Origin: Drechmeria coniospora
Taxonomy: Eukaryota > Ascomycota > Sordariomycetes > Hypocreales > Ophiocordycipitaceae
DNA length: 64,000 nucleotides
NCBI RefSeq assembly: GCF_001625195.1
Contig: NC_054389.1
Location: 7,126,520 to 7,190,519, forward strand
Direction of reading: 5' to 3'
Position numbers and translations under genes: made by a program. Below the pieces are notes generated by a model. It saw only the letters and a program-made list of their open reading frames with translations. It was not told the DNA's origin and searched no databases. This document shows, in pieces, positions 1 to 12,369 of this stretch (position 1 is the first letter of the stretch; each line of letters opens with the position of its first letter).

Positions 1-386
1 AGCGGAGGGGTAAAGTTCTTCCACGGCCTTGGCACCCTGCCGATTCGATATCGCAGCATCTGCTTCGTCGCTTCCTCGGAGTGCAGACTGCGCAGAGGTG
101 GGGGACGCAGCGCCCACGGGTCAACCTTTGCATCCACGCGGAGCCGAGAACGGGGTGTCGGGGTAGGCGTCACCTACGCTTCAATCTCGGCCGTGGCATC
201 CCTCCCTACCATGTGCAGTATGGCCTTGTCACCACCTGGATGGTACGGAAGCCATGGGTCGACTTTGAGAACGAATTCTCGAAATAGGACGATCTTGCGC
301 CCGCCGGCGATGAGAGCCTCGATCTCATTGCGGGTCATGTAGGGATACGGATTGGATTCATCCAACATGCCGGGTGGTCGACTCAT
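1..386 (-). CDS. Δ8-sphingolipid desaturase, N-terminal part (cut by window edge)
   Basis: N-terminal cytochrome b5-like part of a fungal sphingolipid Δ8-desaturase, the ER enzyme that desaturates the long-chain base of ceramides destined for glucosylceramide. The haem-binding HPGGDKAIL motif and the following VGRDAT block are clear, and the family's usual opening (TRNEIEALIAGG) precedes them. Exon 1 runs from 386 to 178; an intron at 88-177 (donor GTAGGTG, acceptor GCGCAG) restores the frame into ALHSEEATKQMLRYRIG, which continues off the left edge. The desaturase His boxes lie outside the window. I chose the ATG at 384-386 because the family starts just before this motif; an in-frame start at 599 would add about 70 unconserved residues. 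Family assignment is from recognised b5 and linker sequence. Confidence 0.85.
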
Positions 387-1976
387 CTTGGGATCGTACG
401 CCGGATGAAACTGGCTGGCGAAAGCAGCGGTGAAAGATGACGGTTTGTCGGCGGTGACGGGCTGCGGTTGCAAGCTTCGCAGCTCGTGATTAAATCCGGA
501 GGAAAAGCAAGCAGCAGTTGAGCGGAAAGTTTGAGCAGAAAGGAGTAGCTGCACAGGGAGGGGGGAGGCGGGCTGGTCGATGACCGCTCTTAATACCACT
601 AAAGTGGCTGCCTAGGTTGGGGAATGAGGCAGGTCGAGGGCATTAACGTATGATCAGTAAGTAGCAATTACATGTACATGCACGGAGTACGGAGTATTAC
701 TTACATATCACTTGCATGCAAGTGGACAGGTAGTCATATGTAAGTATACCGGATTACTGACAATGTCTCGACCTTGATGCCCGCTGACGGAAATTCGCAT
801 TCACTCATTCACGTCGATGAATTAATGGCCCGAGGACGCGTTTAGAGCCGCAGCACAGTGAGCTGAGGCCTTCATTCTGATGGACCTTGACACGAGCACG
901 CAAGTGCACGCAGGTCTGCTAGTTATCTCTAGAGATGAAGGGTGAGACATACATGACATGAATATTCCAACCGAGATGCATGTCTACTTCACTGCTAAAA
1001 AGGGAGATGCTGGACTCAACTGAACACGATGCGAAGGCAATTGTTATGAAAAACAAAAGGACCAGATGAACGCATACATCTGATGACATGAATTCTATTT
1101 ATACTGGACGTCACCAACAGTGGCGCAGCAGAATTTCAAAACACGCCACTACCTACTTAACATTAGCCACGGAGGGTACCCGCGAGTACTTGCACCTTGA
1201 GTACACTGAATTGCTCCGTAAGTCCTTGCTTAAGTACAGTACGTGTACATGTACGGAGTATGGCGAGATGGATCATCTATTATTTCCTCGAACCAAGCTG
1301 ATGAGCAAGCTTTTCGAGGTCAACATATAATCAATCCCACTCAGTTCAGTCGCCCGTGACGTTGCTTTGAAGCGTACTGTACTTGTACTGTATAAGCAGA
1401 GTTACCTTGAGAGCACGAGTTAGTATGCAACTACCTAGCACTCTGCTGTACGGATTAGACACCGACAGTACTTACAGGACCTGGACAGTGCTGTAAGTAG
1501 TTGTACGGTACTACCAGGTACCTTTAGGTACTAGGTACCTAAGTATTGCACCAATACAGCACACCAAACTGCGCGAAGCAGGTGCTTGTACCTGTATTTC
1601 CTGCTAATACTATTGGGCACTCCGTACTACTGCGTGCTACTAGGTAATACCTACTTGGCACATTCGCCATTAATACAGTACTTGAACTACGTGTAAGTAC
1701 AGTACTTGTAAGTACTCGGTCCTGTACTGTAAGTAGCATCCACGGCCGCGTTACGTAACGCTCGCGCCCTTGTGTGGGCTCGTACTTAAAAATTAGGTGC
1801 ACTTACGGAGCAGTTGTACTTACAGTACTCCGTACATGTCGTTCGTACTGTGTGTGCACTAATTATACTTACCACAAGCACTGTACAGAGTACTGGAAGC
1901 TCATCATTACCTACCACGCCGCACCGCAGGTCAACTTTTGTTCCTGAGCCAAACCTCTCGGCCCCTACATCGCAAC
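387..1976. other. Divergent intergenic region, desaturase / COQ9
   Basis: No gene supported. It holds the promoters of the leftward desaturase and the rightward COQ9 gene. From about 650 to 1900 it contains scattered GTAC-rich words (for example near 690-705, 1245-1260 and 1800-1840). The short ORFs here have no coding character. Confidence 0.6.
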
Positions 1977-2861
1977 ATGCCACCGCTTTGTTCGAGGGGC
2001 ATACCGTCCCCCCGTCGGGTGCTGGTCGCTCACACCTACCAAAGAGCAGCCCGTTGCTCCGCAGCCGGCCGAAGATTCTTCCACTCCAACGAATGCCCGC
2101 CGACCGAGACGCCGTTTGGCGCTGTCGAGGATGCCATTCTCGCCGCCGCCTACCGCCACGTCCCTGAGCACGGCTTCTCGCAGCGTGCTCTCGGCCTCGG
2201 AGCTCGCGATGCTGGCTTCTTGGACATAAGCCCAAGCGTCCTGTCGTACTCTCCCTTCAGCCTCATCCACTATCACCTCGTCACCCAGCGCCGGAGCCTA
2301 GCATCGCAATCCCGCCAGCTGTTCGACGATGCCAAGCTCCAATCGCAGGCTCAGTCTACGCTGGCCGTTAGTCTCGACGGTAGGCTTTCAGCTCTGACAT
2401 GGGCTCGACTCATGGCAAACAAAGACACAATCCATTGGTGGCAAGAGGTTGGTCTTCACGTCTTTGCACCCTCGCCCACCACCCAGCCTCGCCGTTCTCG
2501 CTAACCGTGAAATTTTGTCTCATCCCAGGCACTCGCCGTCATGGCGCACCCCAGTCACCTCCCCGCTTCTCTCAACGAGCTGGCTCGACTCGCCGATGAA
2601 ATATGCTTTCTCGCCGGCGACAAGTCAACTGACGCTTCCTGGTACAGGAAACGCGCTTCTCTGTCCGTGGTATATAGCACCACCGAGCTGTTCATGACCA
2701 ACGACAAGTCCCGCGATTTCGCAGAAACTAGAAGATTTCTTGACCGGAGGATGGACGAAGTCCAGACCCTTGGCGGCATCGCTGGGTCTCTGGGTCAATG
2801 GACGGGATTCACAATCACGGCGGCTGTGAACGTGTTGCGCAGCAAAGGCGCTCCCATCTGA
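1977..2861 (+). CDS. COQ9: Ubiquinone biosynthesis protein COQ9, mitochondrial
   Basis: COQ9 is a lipid-binding partner of the hydroxylase COQ7 in the mitochondrial CoQ synthome. Exon 1 is 1977-2447 and exon 2 is 2529-2861. The intron 2448-2528 joins IHWWQE to ALAVMAHP in frame, giving 267 residues, normal for the family. The N-terminus is Arg/Ser-rich without acidic residues, as expected for a mitochondrial presequence, and ends near RRFFHSN. Then comes the family signature (ILAAAYRHVPEHGFSQRAL, with the downstream ALG and DISPS). The C-terminal half carries the conserved helices around DKSTDASWYRKRA, VYSTTELFMT and the LGGIAGSLGQW segment. The first in-frame ATG is at 1977. It is convergent with SMC6. 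Confidence 0.93.
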
Positions 2862-3116
2862 CATGCATTTCCTTGTCCTCTTACGCCCGCGACGCTCCCT
2901 TTTCGTCTGCATGTAATCTATGCCTGCACAGCCGTGGAAATCATAATACAAACGAGTACATATCCGGCTCGACCCCGGCATGTAGCGGCAACGGCAATGC
3001 GCTTTGGCCTTCCTGGGATATCTCAACGCCGCCAAAGACCATCATGGAACCAAGGCGTCATGTACCTCGACCGAGCATACAAAATGCTTCCTCCATTTCC
3101 CGGAAGAATGCTGTCA

Positions 3117-6100
3117 TCACACCAGCGTCCGCTGACGAGGGTCCGTGAGGCTAGCCGATGGCGGCACGTCAGCAAACGCTCGGAGGGCATGCGCATGGCG
3201 CTTGTGTTTCGGGGCGTACGTACCGAATAATCCTGACGTCCTTGTCGATCTTGGCTCGTCCCTCGATGGCATTGGGGGTGATGAGAATGTACTGCCTCGA
3301 GACCGACCGCCGAGCGGCGTCCACCTGCGATTATTCCCGTCAGCATCCATCGGCATTCCGAGCTCGGGCTTCGCCGTGGCTTACCAGCATGTTTGTGCTG
3401 ATCGCCCGGTTCACGTTGTCCATGAAAACATCAAACTCGTCGAGGCAACGTATGGGCGAGCCGATGGCCTCCCACACCGACAGCAACATGCAGATGGAGG
3501 AAAACGACTTCTCGCCACCGGAGAGCGTCTTGGTGTTGCGCCCCGTCGAGCTCTTCTTCGTCTCGTCCGGTTCGATGTGGACGATGACCTTCCTCGACAC
3601 ATGATCCAGGTCGATTTTGCCTCGGAAACCACGCTCGCTCAGGAGGTAGTTGAACTGAATCCGGATCCGAGCGCTGATCTGTCGTTGGAACTGTCGCCAG
3701 AGATGCAACCGATGGCCGATTGCTCGCTTCAACGATGCTATCGTCTCGTCGAGATCGCGCGTTTGCTGCATCACATCGTCGTACTTCGTTCTCGCGTCGT
3801 TCGCGCGGTCGTAGATCTGCTGATCGGTCGCCCCGAGCCTGGCCTCCCGCTGAGCCAGCTGCTCCCCGATTCGCTCGTACTTCTTCTCGATGCTCTTGTA
3901 ATCTTCCCCTTCCGGGATGTGAACGCGGCCCGGAGCCACTGCCTCGGCCTGGCGAATGAAGTCCTCGACCTCGTCCGCCTTCTCCTTGGTCTTCGCTTCG
4001 GCTCGTCGCCGCTCCGCCATCTCGATGCCGAGCCTTTCGTGGACGTCGTTCTTTTTCGACACGGCGATGCGCCTCATCGACTCCCGGCTTTGGATCTTCT
4101 CGTCTGCTTTGCTGATCACGGCATGAAAGGCGTGCTGTTCAGCCCGCTCGGCGTCGAGCTTCCGCTTGGCCTCCTCCGACTTGGTACTCAGCTCGCGCTT
4201 CTCCAGCCTCATGTTGCCGTACTGGTTGCCAAGCTGCGATTCCTCGGCTTTCTTGGCCCCCACCTCGGCTCGAAGGGCGACCAGGCGGCTGTCGACGCCT
4301 TCAAAGGCGTCAAGCTCCATCTGTATGCGTTCAACATCGGCCTGCGTTCGCCGGAGCTGGTTCATCAGCGCCGCTTGCTGCTTGGTGTGATCGCTCAGTT
4401 CCTCCTGGCACCTCTGGACCGTCTGTCCCGCCACTCGCTCCTCGCCGTTGATCTCCCTCAGCTCGAGGCCGAGGTGCTTGAGGTTCTCCTTTTGCAGCAC
4501 CAGCTGCCGGGCCGAGTCCGACTGCATTCGGGGTCGAAGCATGCCGGTCACGATCGGACTAGTGCCAATGGTCCCGTTTCGGTTCGTCATTCGCAGGCCT
4601 TGGCCTCGTTTCCCCTTGCCATCGTGGAAGCAGAGGCAGGCCATGACGTTGTGGGGCGGGCCGCTATCGATCATGAGCCGTTCGGCCTCGACGCGCTCCT
4701 GGACCAGGATCACCTTCTCTATCTGGCTGTTGATGACGAGTTGGGACCGGATTATCTCATCGTCAAATTCCAGGATGCGCAATATCGTGTCGAACTCCTC
4801 TCCCGGTTCCTGGTTCCTCGTGTCGATCGCTCCGCCATAAGCGATGTAGACCGGAGGCTGCTTCTGGACGCCAATCTGCTTCATGAGGCTGGAAAGTCGC
4901 GACTGGTCTCGCTTGCTCCTCACGACAAAGGCGTTCAAAGCGTCGCCCAGTGTTCTCTCCAAGATGCCAGACCACTCGGGCTTGAGCAGTTTGATGTGGG
5001 CACCAAGCGGCCCAAGAGGCTTGTGATCGAAGCCTTCGGCTTTTGCCACTGCTTTGACTAGGTTGACAATGTCGCGGTGAAAACCATCGTACGGGGAGCC
5101 GGCGCGTTGCTCTAGCTCCTGAACACCTTGCTGGGCCGACAACAATTCTGTCCGTTTCAAGTCTCGAAGTTGCCTCTGCTTCTGCAACATTTGCTTCGAC
5201 CCTTCCAGCTTCGAGTTCAGCAAGGGTATCTGTTCAGTCTTCTCGGTAATCTGGGCTCGAACAGTCGCCTCCTTCTCCGTCGCTTCGGACAGCTCGGCCT
5301 CCTTCTCGACTCTCGCCGATCCACTCGATTCGTGAAGACGCTGTTCCTCTTCCCGTATCTTCGCCTCGGACGCTTCAATCTCCGTTCGTATTGTCTTGAG
5401 ACGGCCGTGCGCGTCTCGTTCTTCCCGGTGGATCTCTGTTAGTTCCTTCTTTGCCTTTTGAAACGCCGCCTCGGCGGCGGCGATCTTCTCTTCAAACGGC
5501 GCTTGACTAAGCGCCTCTCGATCCGCCTTTGCCCGCTCCAGCTTTTCTTGGGCCTCGAGGAGGGCTTTGCTCAGCTCGTCGCGCTCGGTTTCGACCTGCG
5601 AGATGCGCTCGGCTCGGATGGACAAGTCGTTGGTGCGACGGTCAAGTTCCCTTTCCTGCTCGACGACTTGCGACCAGACCAACTGGTTCCGGTAATGCCT
5701 CGCTTTCTCGCGGAGGCTGTGGTTCTTTTGCACCGTTTCGGCGAGCCGCTGGGCCTCTTCCATCTCCTTCTTGACATGGCCGATCTTTTCGTCCAGGTCA
5801 TCGCGAAGAATCAGAGTTTTGTCCAGAGTGTCTTGGGAGATCTTGTAGTCGTTGTCTAACTGCTCCAGCTGGACGCCAGAGACGAAATACTTGTACTTTT
5901 GCGCCGGCGTGGCCGAGTTGAGGAATTGGCGGGCGTTGTCCTGCGACAGAACGGTCAAAGGGTTACCCATCTGCAGGGCATACCATTCCGATATCTCGTC
6001 GACCTCTTGTTTCTTTGTGGAAATGACGCGACCATGCTCGGTCTTGATCTTGAAGCCGCTGCTGCCAGACTTGGAGAAGTGACGTTCGACGATGATGCTC

Positions 6101-6809
6101 TGGCCGTAAATGTCGGGTTGATAGGCATCGGTACCGGCGTTTTTTATCTTGACGACGAGGCTGCCGTGTTCCCGGCCCTCCTTGACAAAGGACTTGAGAC
6201 TGCCGCCTCTATTTGTGTCACTGGCCTTGCCGCCGAGACAAAGAGTCAGGGCGGTCAAGACGGCACTCTTGCCGCTGCCATTCTCGCCGACTATGAAATT
6301 AATGAGCGGACCGAGCTCGACATGAAGACGCTCATGGCACATGAAATTGTAACAGGTAACGCTCTCTATGATGCCGCTCTCGGCAACCATGTTGTCGCCG
6401 AGGTTGGTCGGCCTCCGCTTCAGCTTCTGCGTGGCGTGCCAGTCGTCCATCTCGATGTGCTGCAGGTGGACAAAACCGGCGTCTCTCATGAGCTCGTACT
6501 GGGTCTGCGGCGGGGAGGCAGGAGGGTGCAGCTCATCTTCGTTGTCGTCATCCGAGCTCGATGTGTCGTCGGCGTGATGATTCGCCGAGGCATGTCGTGC
6601 CGGTCCGTCGAGCGATATCCGTGCTCGTTTCCTCTGCCGTAACCATAAGATGGTCAGACAATAGGAGGATAGACGCTGGAGTAAATGAAGAGGGAGCTCA
6701 CCGATGGTGCATTTTTGGAACTCAAGGAACGAGCTCCCGCTGGGTCCATAGCCTGCTGTTCACGGTCATGGCCACTTTCGGCACGCCGGGTTCGCTTTGG
6801 TGGTGCCAT
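3117..6809 (-). CDS. SMC6: SMC6, SMC5/6 complex ATPase
   Basis: Large subunit of the nuclear SMC5/6 complex, which acts in homologous-recombination repair and replication-fork stability. Exons: 6702-6809, 3385-6633, 3224-3324 and 3117-3150, giving 1163 residues, a usual length. Introns 6634-6701, 3325-3384 and 3151-3223 have GTGAGC, GTAAGC and GTACGT donors. Visible features in order: acidic N-terminal tail; the TQYELMRDAGF block; Walker A GENGSGKS at about 152-159; first coiled coil; hinge around TLGDALNAFVV; second coiled coil; ABC signature LSGGEKS; Walker B with LDEFDVFMD; and a short tail ending LTDPRQRTLV. The last two exons were placed by their match to the usual SMC6 C-terminus (SRQYILITPNA). 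A large open frame on the opposite strand is a shadow of codon bias. Confidence 0.96.
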
Positions 6810-7324
6810 GGCGGGCGCGCCGCAGCCGCTTCAGCAGTTTCACGCCCTGTTCGGTGACGAAAAATGCAGTGAGCCGATTCGGGTGCCGGATGTGGATGAA
6901 GTCTTCACCAGAAAACAGGATGACGGGCACAGGGTGAAGTGGGGTGGATGAGGGAAGAATATACGCGTCTCCTAACTAATAACCACTGGGAAGACGCGTT
7001 TGTCATAATTGCTCTGGGGACCAAGGCTATAAACCCCGCCACTGCCCCCCCCCACCCTGTGTGCCATTCTATTAAGGGCCCCTAGGGACCTACTTACTGT
7101 ACTTACAGTACACTAGTACACTGTAGTACAAGTACCATTACTTATAATTACCACTACCATCGGCCACTGTGCACGCTCGACTGGACTTGCAAGTCGTTTT
7201 CTCATCAACTTTGCAACACTGATTCGTCAACATCGCTCAAGCTCTGCTGAATACAACTTGCCACCAATGCCATTGAAATTTGGGTTCACATACGCATATC
7301 GCATCCTTACGACGCATCAACATA
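6810..7324. other. Divergent promoter region, SMC6 / SGT1
   Basis: 515 bases between two divergent starts with no ORF of note. It holds the two ACGCGT elements, a nine-C run near 7046, and a GTAC-rich patch at about 7090-7150. Confidence 0.6.
6963..6999. promoter_or_regulatory. Pair of ACGCGT (MCB-type) elements upstream of SMC6
   Basis: Two exact ACGCGT hexamers at 6963-6968 and 6994-6999 lie 154 to 190 bases upstream of the SMC6 ATG, inside the SMC6/SGT1 divergent promoter. ACGCGT is the MluI cell-cycle box bound by MBF in yeasts. Regulation here is inferred from the motif only. Confidence 0.45.
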
Positions 7325-9227
7325 ATGGCTGATTGCGCCGGAGACGCATTCTCCATAGGCGGGAACAACGCAACAGGTGGAAATCAGCTTGCCGAAAACA
7401 GCGCCGAATACCTCCTGTTCCTCCTCGATGGAACGGCTGATGGCCAAAAATGTCTGCAAGATCTCGAGGCTCTTCGCAAGTATGCCATGAATCTCTCTTG
7501 CTCTTTGACAAGTGATTATATCTGGCAGCGCGAAGAATTTAATCTTGAACTCAAAGGCAGTGATGGTACGTTACCATGCAGTCAACCTAGCTCCTGTATC
7601 AGGATCGCTGACTTTTCAACATGGAGAAGGTTTGAAGTATCTTTACGGCACTACAGACTACGGTGACGCTGTCGGAGACGAATGGCTTATCGTATACATG
7701 CTGCGCGAGCTGTCCAGGTCTCATCCGCAGCTCTGGGTACGTGTGAGTGATGCCGACGGGGAGTTTCTTCTCATTGAAGCCGCCAACGTGCTCCCGAAGT
7801 GGCTGGACCCCGAGATGGATGAGAACCGAGTATGGATTCATCAGGGAAAGCTGCTCATAATCCCCAGCGACGACTCGAATTCGGCCTCTAGTCGCTCTAT
7901 TTCCTTGCCTGACGCCGTCAACTTTCTCCAGTCGAAAGCTAATCTGCTGCTTCATTCACCCATGATCGAATCTGAAGCATTCTTTCGCCTGGGAAAATAT
8001 CCTGCGCAGATTCATGATTCTACCCATCATTCTACCATCACCATTCCACGGAAGCTCGTCTCCGTCCTGCATTCCCTTCCAGAATCCCTTTCGCCAGCGG
8101 TAGAATCCTTCTACGTCAGAGACGCCTTTTCCCTGAAAACGATTTTGTCTCCATCGCCGGTGTTTCCCCCGGACGACCTGGTAACGGCAAGCGTTCGGTT
8201 CAGCAAGGTGCTTTTCGCGCAGCTCAAGTCGCAGCGCTTCGAGCCACCACCTAGTTGGCAAAAGCCCATGCAAACGGCCGTCATTGATGACGTGAAAAGC
8301 ATGGCAAAGCTAGAAATCGGCATGAAGCTGACTTGCGGTTTCGAAATGCTAACTTCCAGCGCAAGCAAGAGCAAGAGCAGGGTTGTGCGTCAACTAGCAA
8401 CTCTACTAGACGAGCTAGAGGGGTCCCATGCTGCGCTGCCCACAGACGAGGAGATCTGTTCCTGGCAGGACGCTGGTCGTGACGACGATGAAGCATGGAT
8501 GGACATCAATTTTGAGGACTTTGAGCGTGAGCTGCGTGACAGGCATGGCCGTGGCGCTCGGGGACATGGCGACACTCGGTCCAACACCGACCTCGAGACG
8601 ATTGTGTCGCGATTCGAGGCCTTTCTCAACGACGAGAAAGCAGGATTGGACGGCGTGGAAATGAATGACGCCAACGAAGATGATGATGACGATGACGACG
8701 ACGACGACGACGACGATAGCGTTGCGGATGGCAGTGATTACGAAGACAAGGAGGTCAGCCTCGATGAGGACGCTTTCTCGCGAATCATGCGTGAGATGAT
8801 GGGAATGCCACAACCGTCCAATGGAAAGAAACCAGAGCGAATTTCCAAAGCGAACGCCAGGTCTTCCAATGAGGACGAAACCCGCATTCAAGAGCTCTCA
8901 TCGCAAATGGAAGCCGAATTAAGGGAGCAGGGAGCGCTCAAACTTGATGCAGTACCTAGCCAGCAGCGTGTCCTGTGCAGCTCGTCAGAGGATGCTGGAC
9001 AGGACGGAATGCAGCCGAATGAGGACGGCGACGATGAAGTAGACATCAATTACAACCTGGCGCGCAACCTCCTGGAGAGTTTCAGAGGTCAGGCGGGGGT
9101 GGCTGGTCCTGCGGGCAACATCCTTGGCATGATGGGACTCCAGCTCCCAAGAGATGAAGATGACGGGCACAATGGAACTGGAGAAAGTGAACGGCAAGAA
9201 GCCAGTTGGCGGCGAGAGGGCCATTGA
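7325..9227 (+). CDS. SGT1/ecdysoneless family protein
   Basis: Member of the SGT1 (suppressor of gcr2)/human ECD family, linked in animals to pre-mRNA splicing factor PRP8, R2TP and cell-cycle progression. Exon 1 is 7325-7565. The intron starts at 7566 and ends at 7626, or alternatively at 7629 (two AGs three bases apart, adding or dropping one Glu). Exon 2 runs to 9227, giving 612-613 residues. Conserved blocks are clear: YIWQREEF just before the intron, then YLYGTTDYGDAVGDEW, DGEFLLIEAANVLPKWLDPE and NRVWIHQGKL. A run of Asp residues (codons near 8680-8720) lies in the acidic middle, and the C-terminus has the family's NLLESF...AGPAGN motif. The first in-frame ATG is 7325. It is divergent from SMC6 and convergent with TAN1. 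Confidence 0.93.
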
Positions 9228-9677
9228 CGAGGGAGGGCAACCTGGTGGTCCAGCGAAGGTTCCGATATTCCCGCCCAGGGCGTCAGAGGTGGCCCTGCAG
9301 CGCCCGTACAAGTTTGAACAGATTATCCGCTGTCCGTAAGTACTGTACCACGCTTTTTCTTGCCACCGATGGCCGCATAATCTGGCTGTGATGGTTTTGG
9401 CCCGAGGTGCTGCCTCTTCGTTGGGCTGAGCTCGCTCTTCGACGCTGTCCCGAAGGTCCCCTTTTTGCAACAATGAGGCATCCTCGGGATCAGGAAATCA
9501 AGCATTCTTCATGCAGGCACAGACAGGCCGCAGAACGAGCTTTGCTGTCTTTCTCGTCGAGACAGCGTCATCGCCTAGCTCTGGCGTCGGCGTCTCTGTC
9601 GTCTCCACCCCGCCATGTGAAGCAGAAGCCGATTGGATCAATTGTTGATTGCCTAGGGGCGATGAACGACCGATGAT
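9228..9677. other. Convergent 3' region, SGT1 / TAN1
   Basis: 450 bases between two stop codons, expected to carry both 3' UTRs. No ORF or repeat of note. Confidence 0.6.
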
Positions 9678-10941
9678 TTATTCCTCGTTGGCATCGGCGG
9701 ATTTTGTCCCCTCTGTCGCTTGTGCTTCGGACGCGCCGACCTTGTCCTCTGGCGACATTGTGTATAGCGCATTTACGTTGTACCTCTTGAGAGCCTCCCA
9801 CTCCTCGCTGTCGACGACGGAGATGCCGCAGAAGAGCTTGCTTGGTGGTCAGTGAAGGGTCGAGACTCGCCGGCTGCTTGAGCTTGGGCCGAGGCGCATC
9901 CCACATACCTGGAATACTTCGACGAGAATGACCTTGTCCGGCTTTCCTAGGTTGACTTTATGTCTTGGATCGACAAGGCCGGCAACCATTTTGATGATCT
10001 CCTCCGACTTGAAGACTGCATGGTTCCGAACGTGGTGCCGAATCGCATACTATGTGGGTGCGCCCATGGTAAGCTTCCACTCTACGTCGCGCCCGGGGAC
10101 AGGCGTACCGTATAAGCTGGACCCGGCTCGTCCGTCACCAACTCGGCAGCCTCGCTCGGCTCCGCGTTCGAAGCATCCGTCAGGGTGAACCACGGCGACA
10201 GTACCGTTCGTGCCACTCGGAGGATTCCCTTCTCCGTCGCTTTGTCCGTGTCGAAGACTGGCGTCAGCCTGTTGATGTACTTGCACTTGCGCTGCATCGG
10301 GTTGGGACAGTCTCTGGCATCTTCGCAGATCTTGCGGGCGAAGCTGCCAGGGTCCACTGGCTTCGTCGTCTTCATGAAGAAGAGGCACTCGACGGCGGTC
10401 GAAATGGGCGTGAAGGGCTGCATCGATGTCGGCTTCTCCTTCTCCTTGATCATGCTGAGCTCTTTCCGGATGGCTTGTTCAATATCACCACTTTCCCTGC
10501 CCTCGACGTCCGAGCTGTCGACGCGGGGTTGGGCGAAGCCGTATAGCTGCTCTCCGTACTGCACCCGAGGGTCTGGTCAACACGGCATCACCGGGCTGCC
10601 GTCGTGGGTACATGGCTCATACCTCGGCGCAGAGCGCTTTGAATTCCCGCACCGCCTTCGTTCCCATGCCCCTCGCAAAGGTGACCCATATGCCTTCATC
10701 ACCGACGGTGAGCGTCTTTCCCATGTCCGTTTTGCTAGCCATTTTGTCCTTTTGATGCGGAGTCTTCCACTTGCCTCCACTGCCGCCCTGTCATGTATAC
10801 GGTCAGGAAAACGGTGTTGATGGATGTGTGGTTGGGGGCATCGTGAAGACTGCGAAGACTGCTGCTCACTTTGCTTCTCTTTGCTCCGGAGCCAGAACCG
10901 CGGTCACCCCCTTGCTTTCTCTTCTTCGAATTCTCGTCCAT
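9678..10941 (-). CDS. TAN1: TAN1, THUMP-domain tRNA acetyltransferase adaptor
   Basis: TAN1 (human THUMPD1) binds tRNA through its THUMP domain and works with the acetyltransferase Kre33/NAT10 to form N4-acetylcytidine at position 12 of tRNA-Ser and tRNA-Leu. Five exons: 10870-10941, 10623-10787, 10109-10558, 9909-10049 and 9678-9836; introns of 82, 64, 59 and 72 bases; 328 residues. Seen in order: a basic, Gly-rich N-terminus; GGKWKTPHQKDKM; the GIWVTFARGM...AVREF block; the central conserved part around VECLFFMKT and CKYINRLTPV; and the THUMP core YAIRHHVRNH followed by PDKVILVEVFQ-LFCGISVVD, the last split by an intron. All joins keep frame and restore family consensus. Confidence 0.93.
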
Positions 10942-12369
10942 GATTCGCAATGCCTCGTGTCCAGTTTGTGAGAGAGGGAGGGAGAGAGCGAGCTCTGCCA
11001 AGCGCCGGCAATTCGAGCAAGTGTACGAGGATTACGATTTGTTGCAAGTTTTCCACCCCAGAGTTTAGGTCGGCGCACTGGGCCCGGTTAGCTTCCAAAC
11101 AGGGTACCAAGTGGGGTTCCCGTACTGATAATCCCAAGTATCGAACGAGAGCGTATTGTGCCTGCTAGGGTAGGTATTGACAGAAAAGTATTTATACAAC
11201 ATGATTGAACAAGAGTATCGACGGAAGTTTCATTGCAAGCTCAACATCTTGTACTGGACGAGGGAAGTAAACTGGTAGTATCCATCATATGAATGCGTGT
11301 ATTGTTTTGTACAGTAGTTGCACTTTTATGGAAGAAAAGTAGACACCATTTACGAAGACGGTAGTAGATGTACGAATACGGAGTAGTTCTGCCAAATTTA
11401 CCTTTGTAGTTCCTATTATAGTTAGGTATATGGTCAATAATACTTACAGTACTCCATATATTACTGTATAATACGGAGTGCGGAGTACACTTTCATACTT
11501 ACTTTTTCTAATGCAAGACATCACAGCATGCCATTGCCAACTGCCGACTCGCAGACTACCTGTACGGAGAAAATTATAGTACTAGAGGCAATAATACGAC
11601 TCCTTCAGTCCGAGAAAGTACATGTGCTTGTATTGTATGTGTTGTGCTGTGCTGTGCGTTACATGTAGCTGTGAGTACATGAACTTGCCGTATGTGCACT
11701 GTACTGTAATTACTTGCTTGCTGCAGAACCGTAGCGCGACAGGGGGGAGCCCCACATGAAAGGCTACTATGAAGCACGGCCTGGCAGGTACCTTTACGGC
11801 ATCGGGCTGTGTGTATTTCAAGTGCCCCTGGCTAGAAACCCTTCCCACCTGTCATCCCCGCGCCCCGACCCGACCTCCGACCATCGATTCGAGGAGCTCT
11901 TCCAAGGAGCTGTTCACGTCAGGGGTTGACGAGCTGCAGAACCAGCTGCTGGTCCGACGCTGGGCATGAATTCATTCCACTCGGCACCCAGCCTTTAGTC
12001 GTGCCATCACTCGTGTGCCATGCCGATCGCGTACTGACGCCACCAACGCCTGCCCTCTCCACCATCACCAACGCTCTCTTTTCACTGCTTGGTCCTCTGC
12101 ACTCTCTGCTCTCTGCTCCCTGCTCCTGGTTCCCTGCTCTCTACGCTTCTGGACGCTCTTCTCATTCCACCTTGCATTCTGCACTCTGCTCGTCATAGCT
12201 TGCACCCAGCTGCTTCGTCACTGTCCAGCGGCTCGGTTGTCTCCGCTTCTGCTGCCGGCTGCTTGCTTCTTCCTGCCTAGGAGATATGTGCATCGACTGC
12301 TCGGCATAGCTCATCGTCAACGTTGTCGATTAGCAACAGACTCGAATAGGGCGCTCATCTTCTCGGACC
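10942..12369. other. Divergent promoter region upstream of TAN1 and the 525-residue protein
   Basis: No gene supported. GTAC-rich words including TACGGAG occur at about 11330-11580. From about 12040 to 12330 the + strand is strongly CT-rich (repeated CTCTGCTC-like words), as is common just upstream of fungal transcription starts, and fits the rightward gene. Confidence 0.55.

Noticed and set aside
3145..5061. 638-codon open frame on the + strand
   Set aside because: It is antisense to the SMC6 coiled-coil exon. The translation is Leu/Asp/Val-rich with no family features, as expected from the complement of a GC-biased coiled-coil gene.
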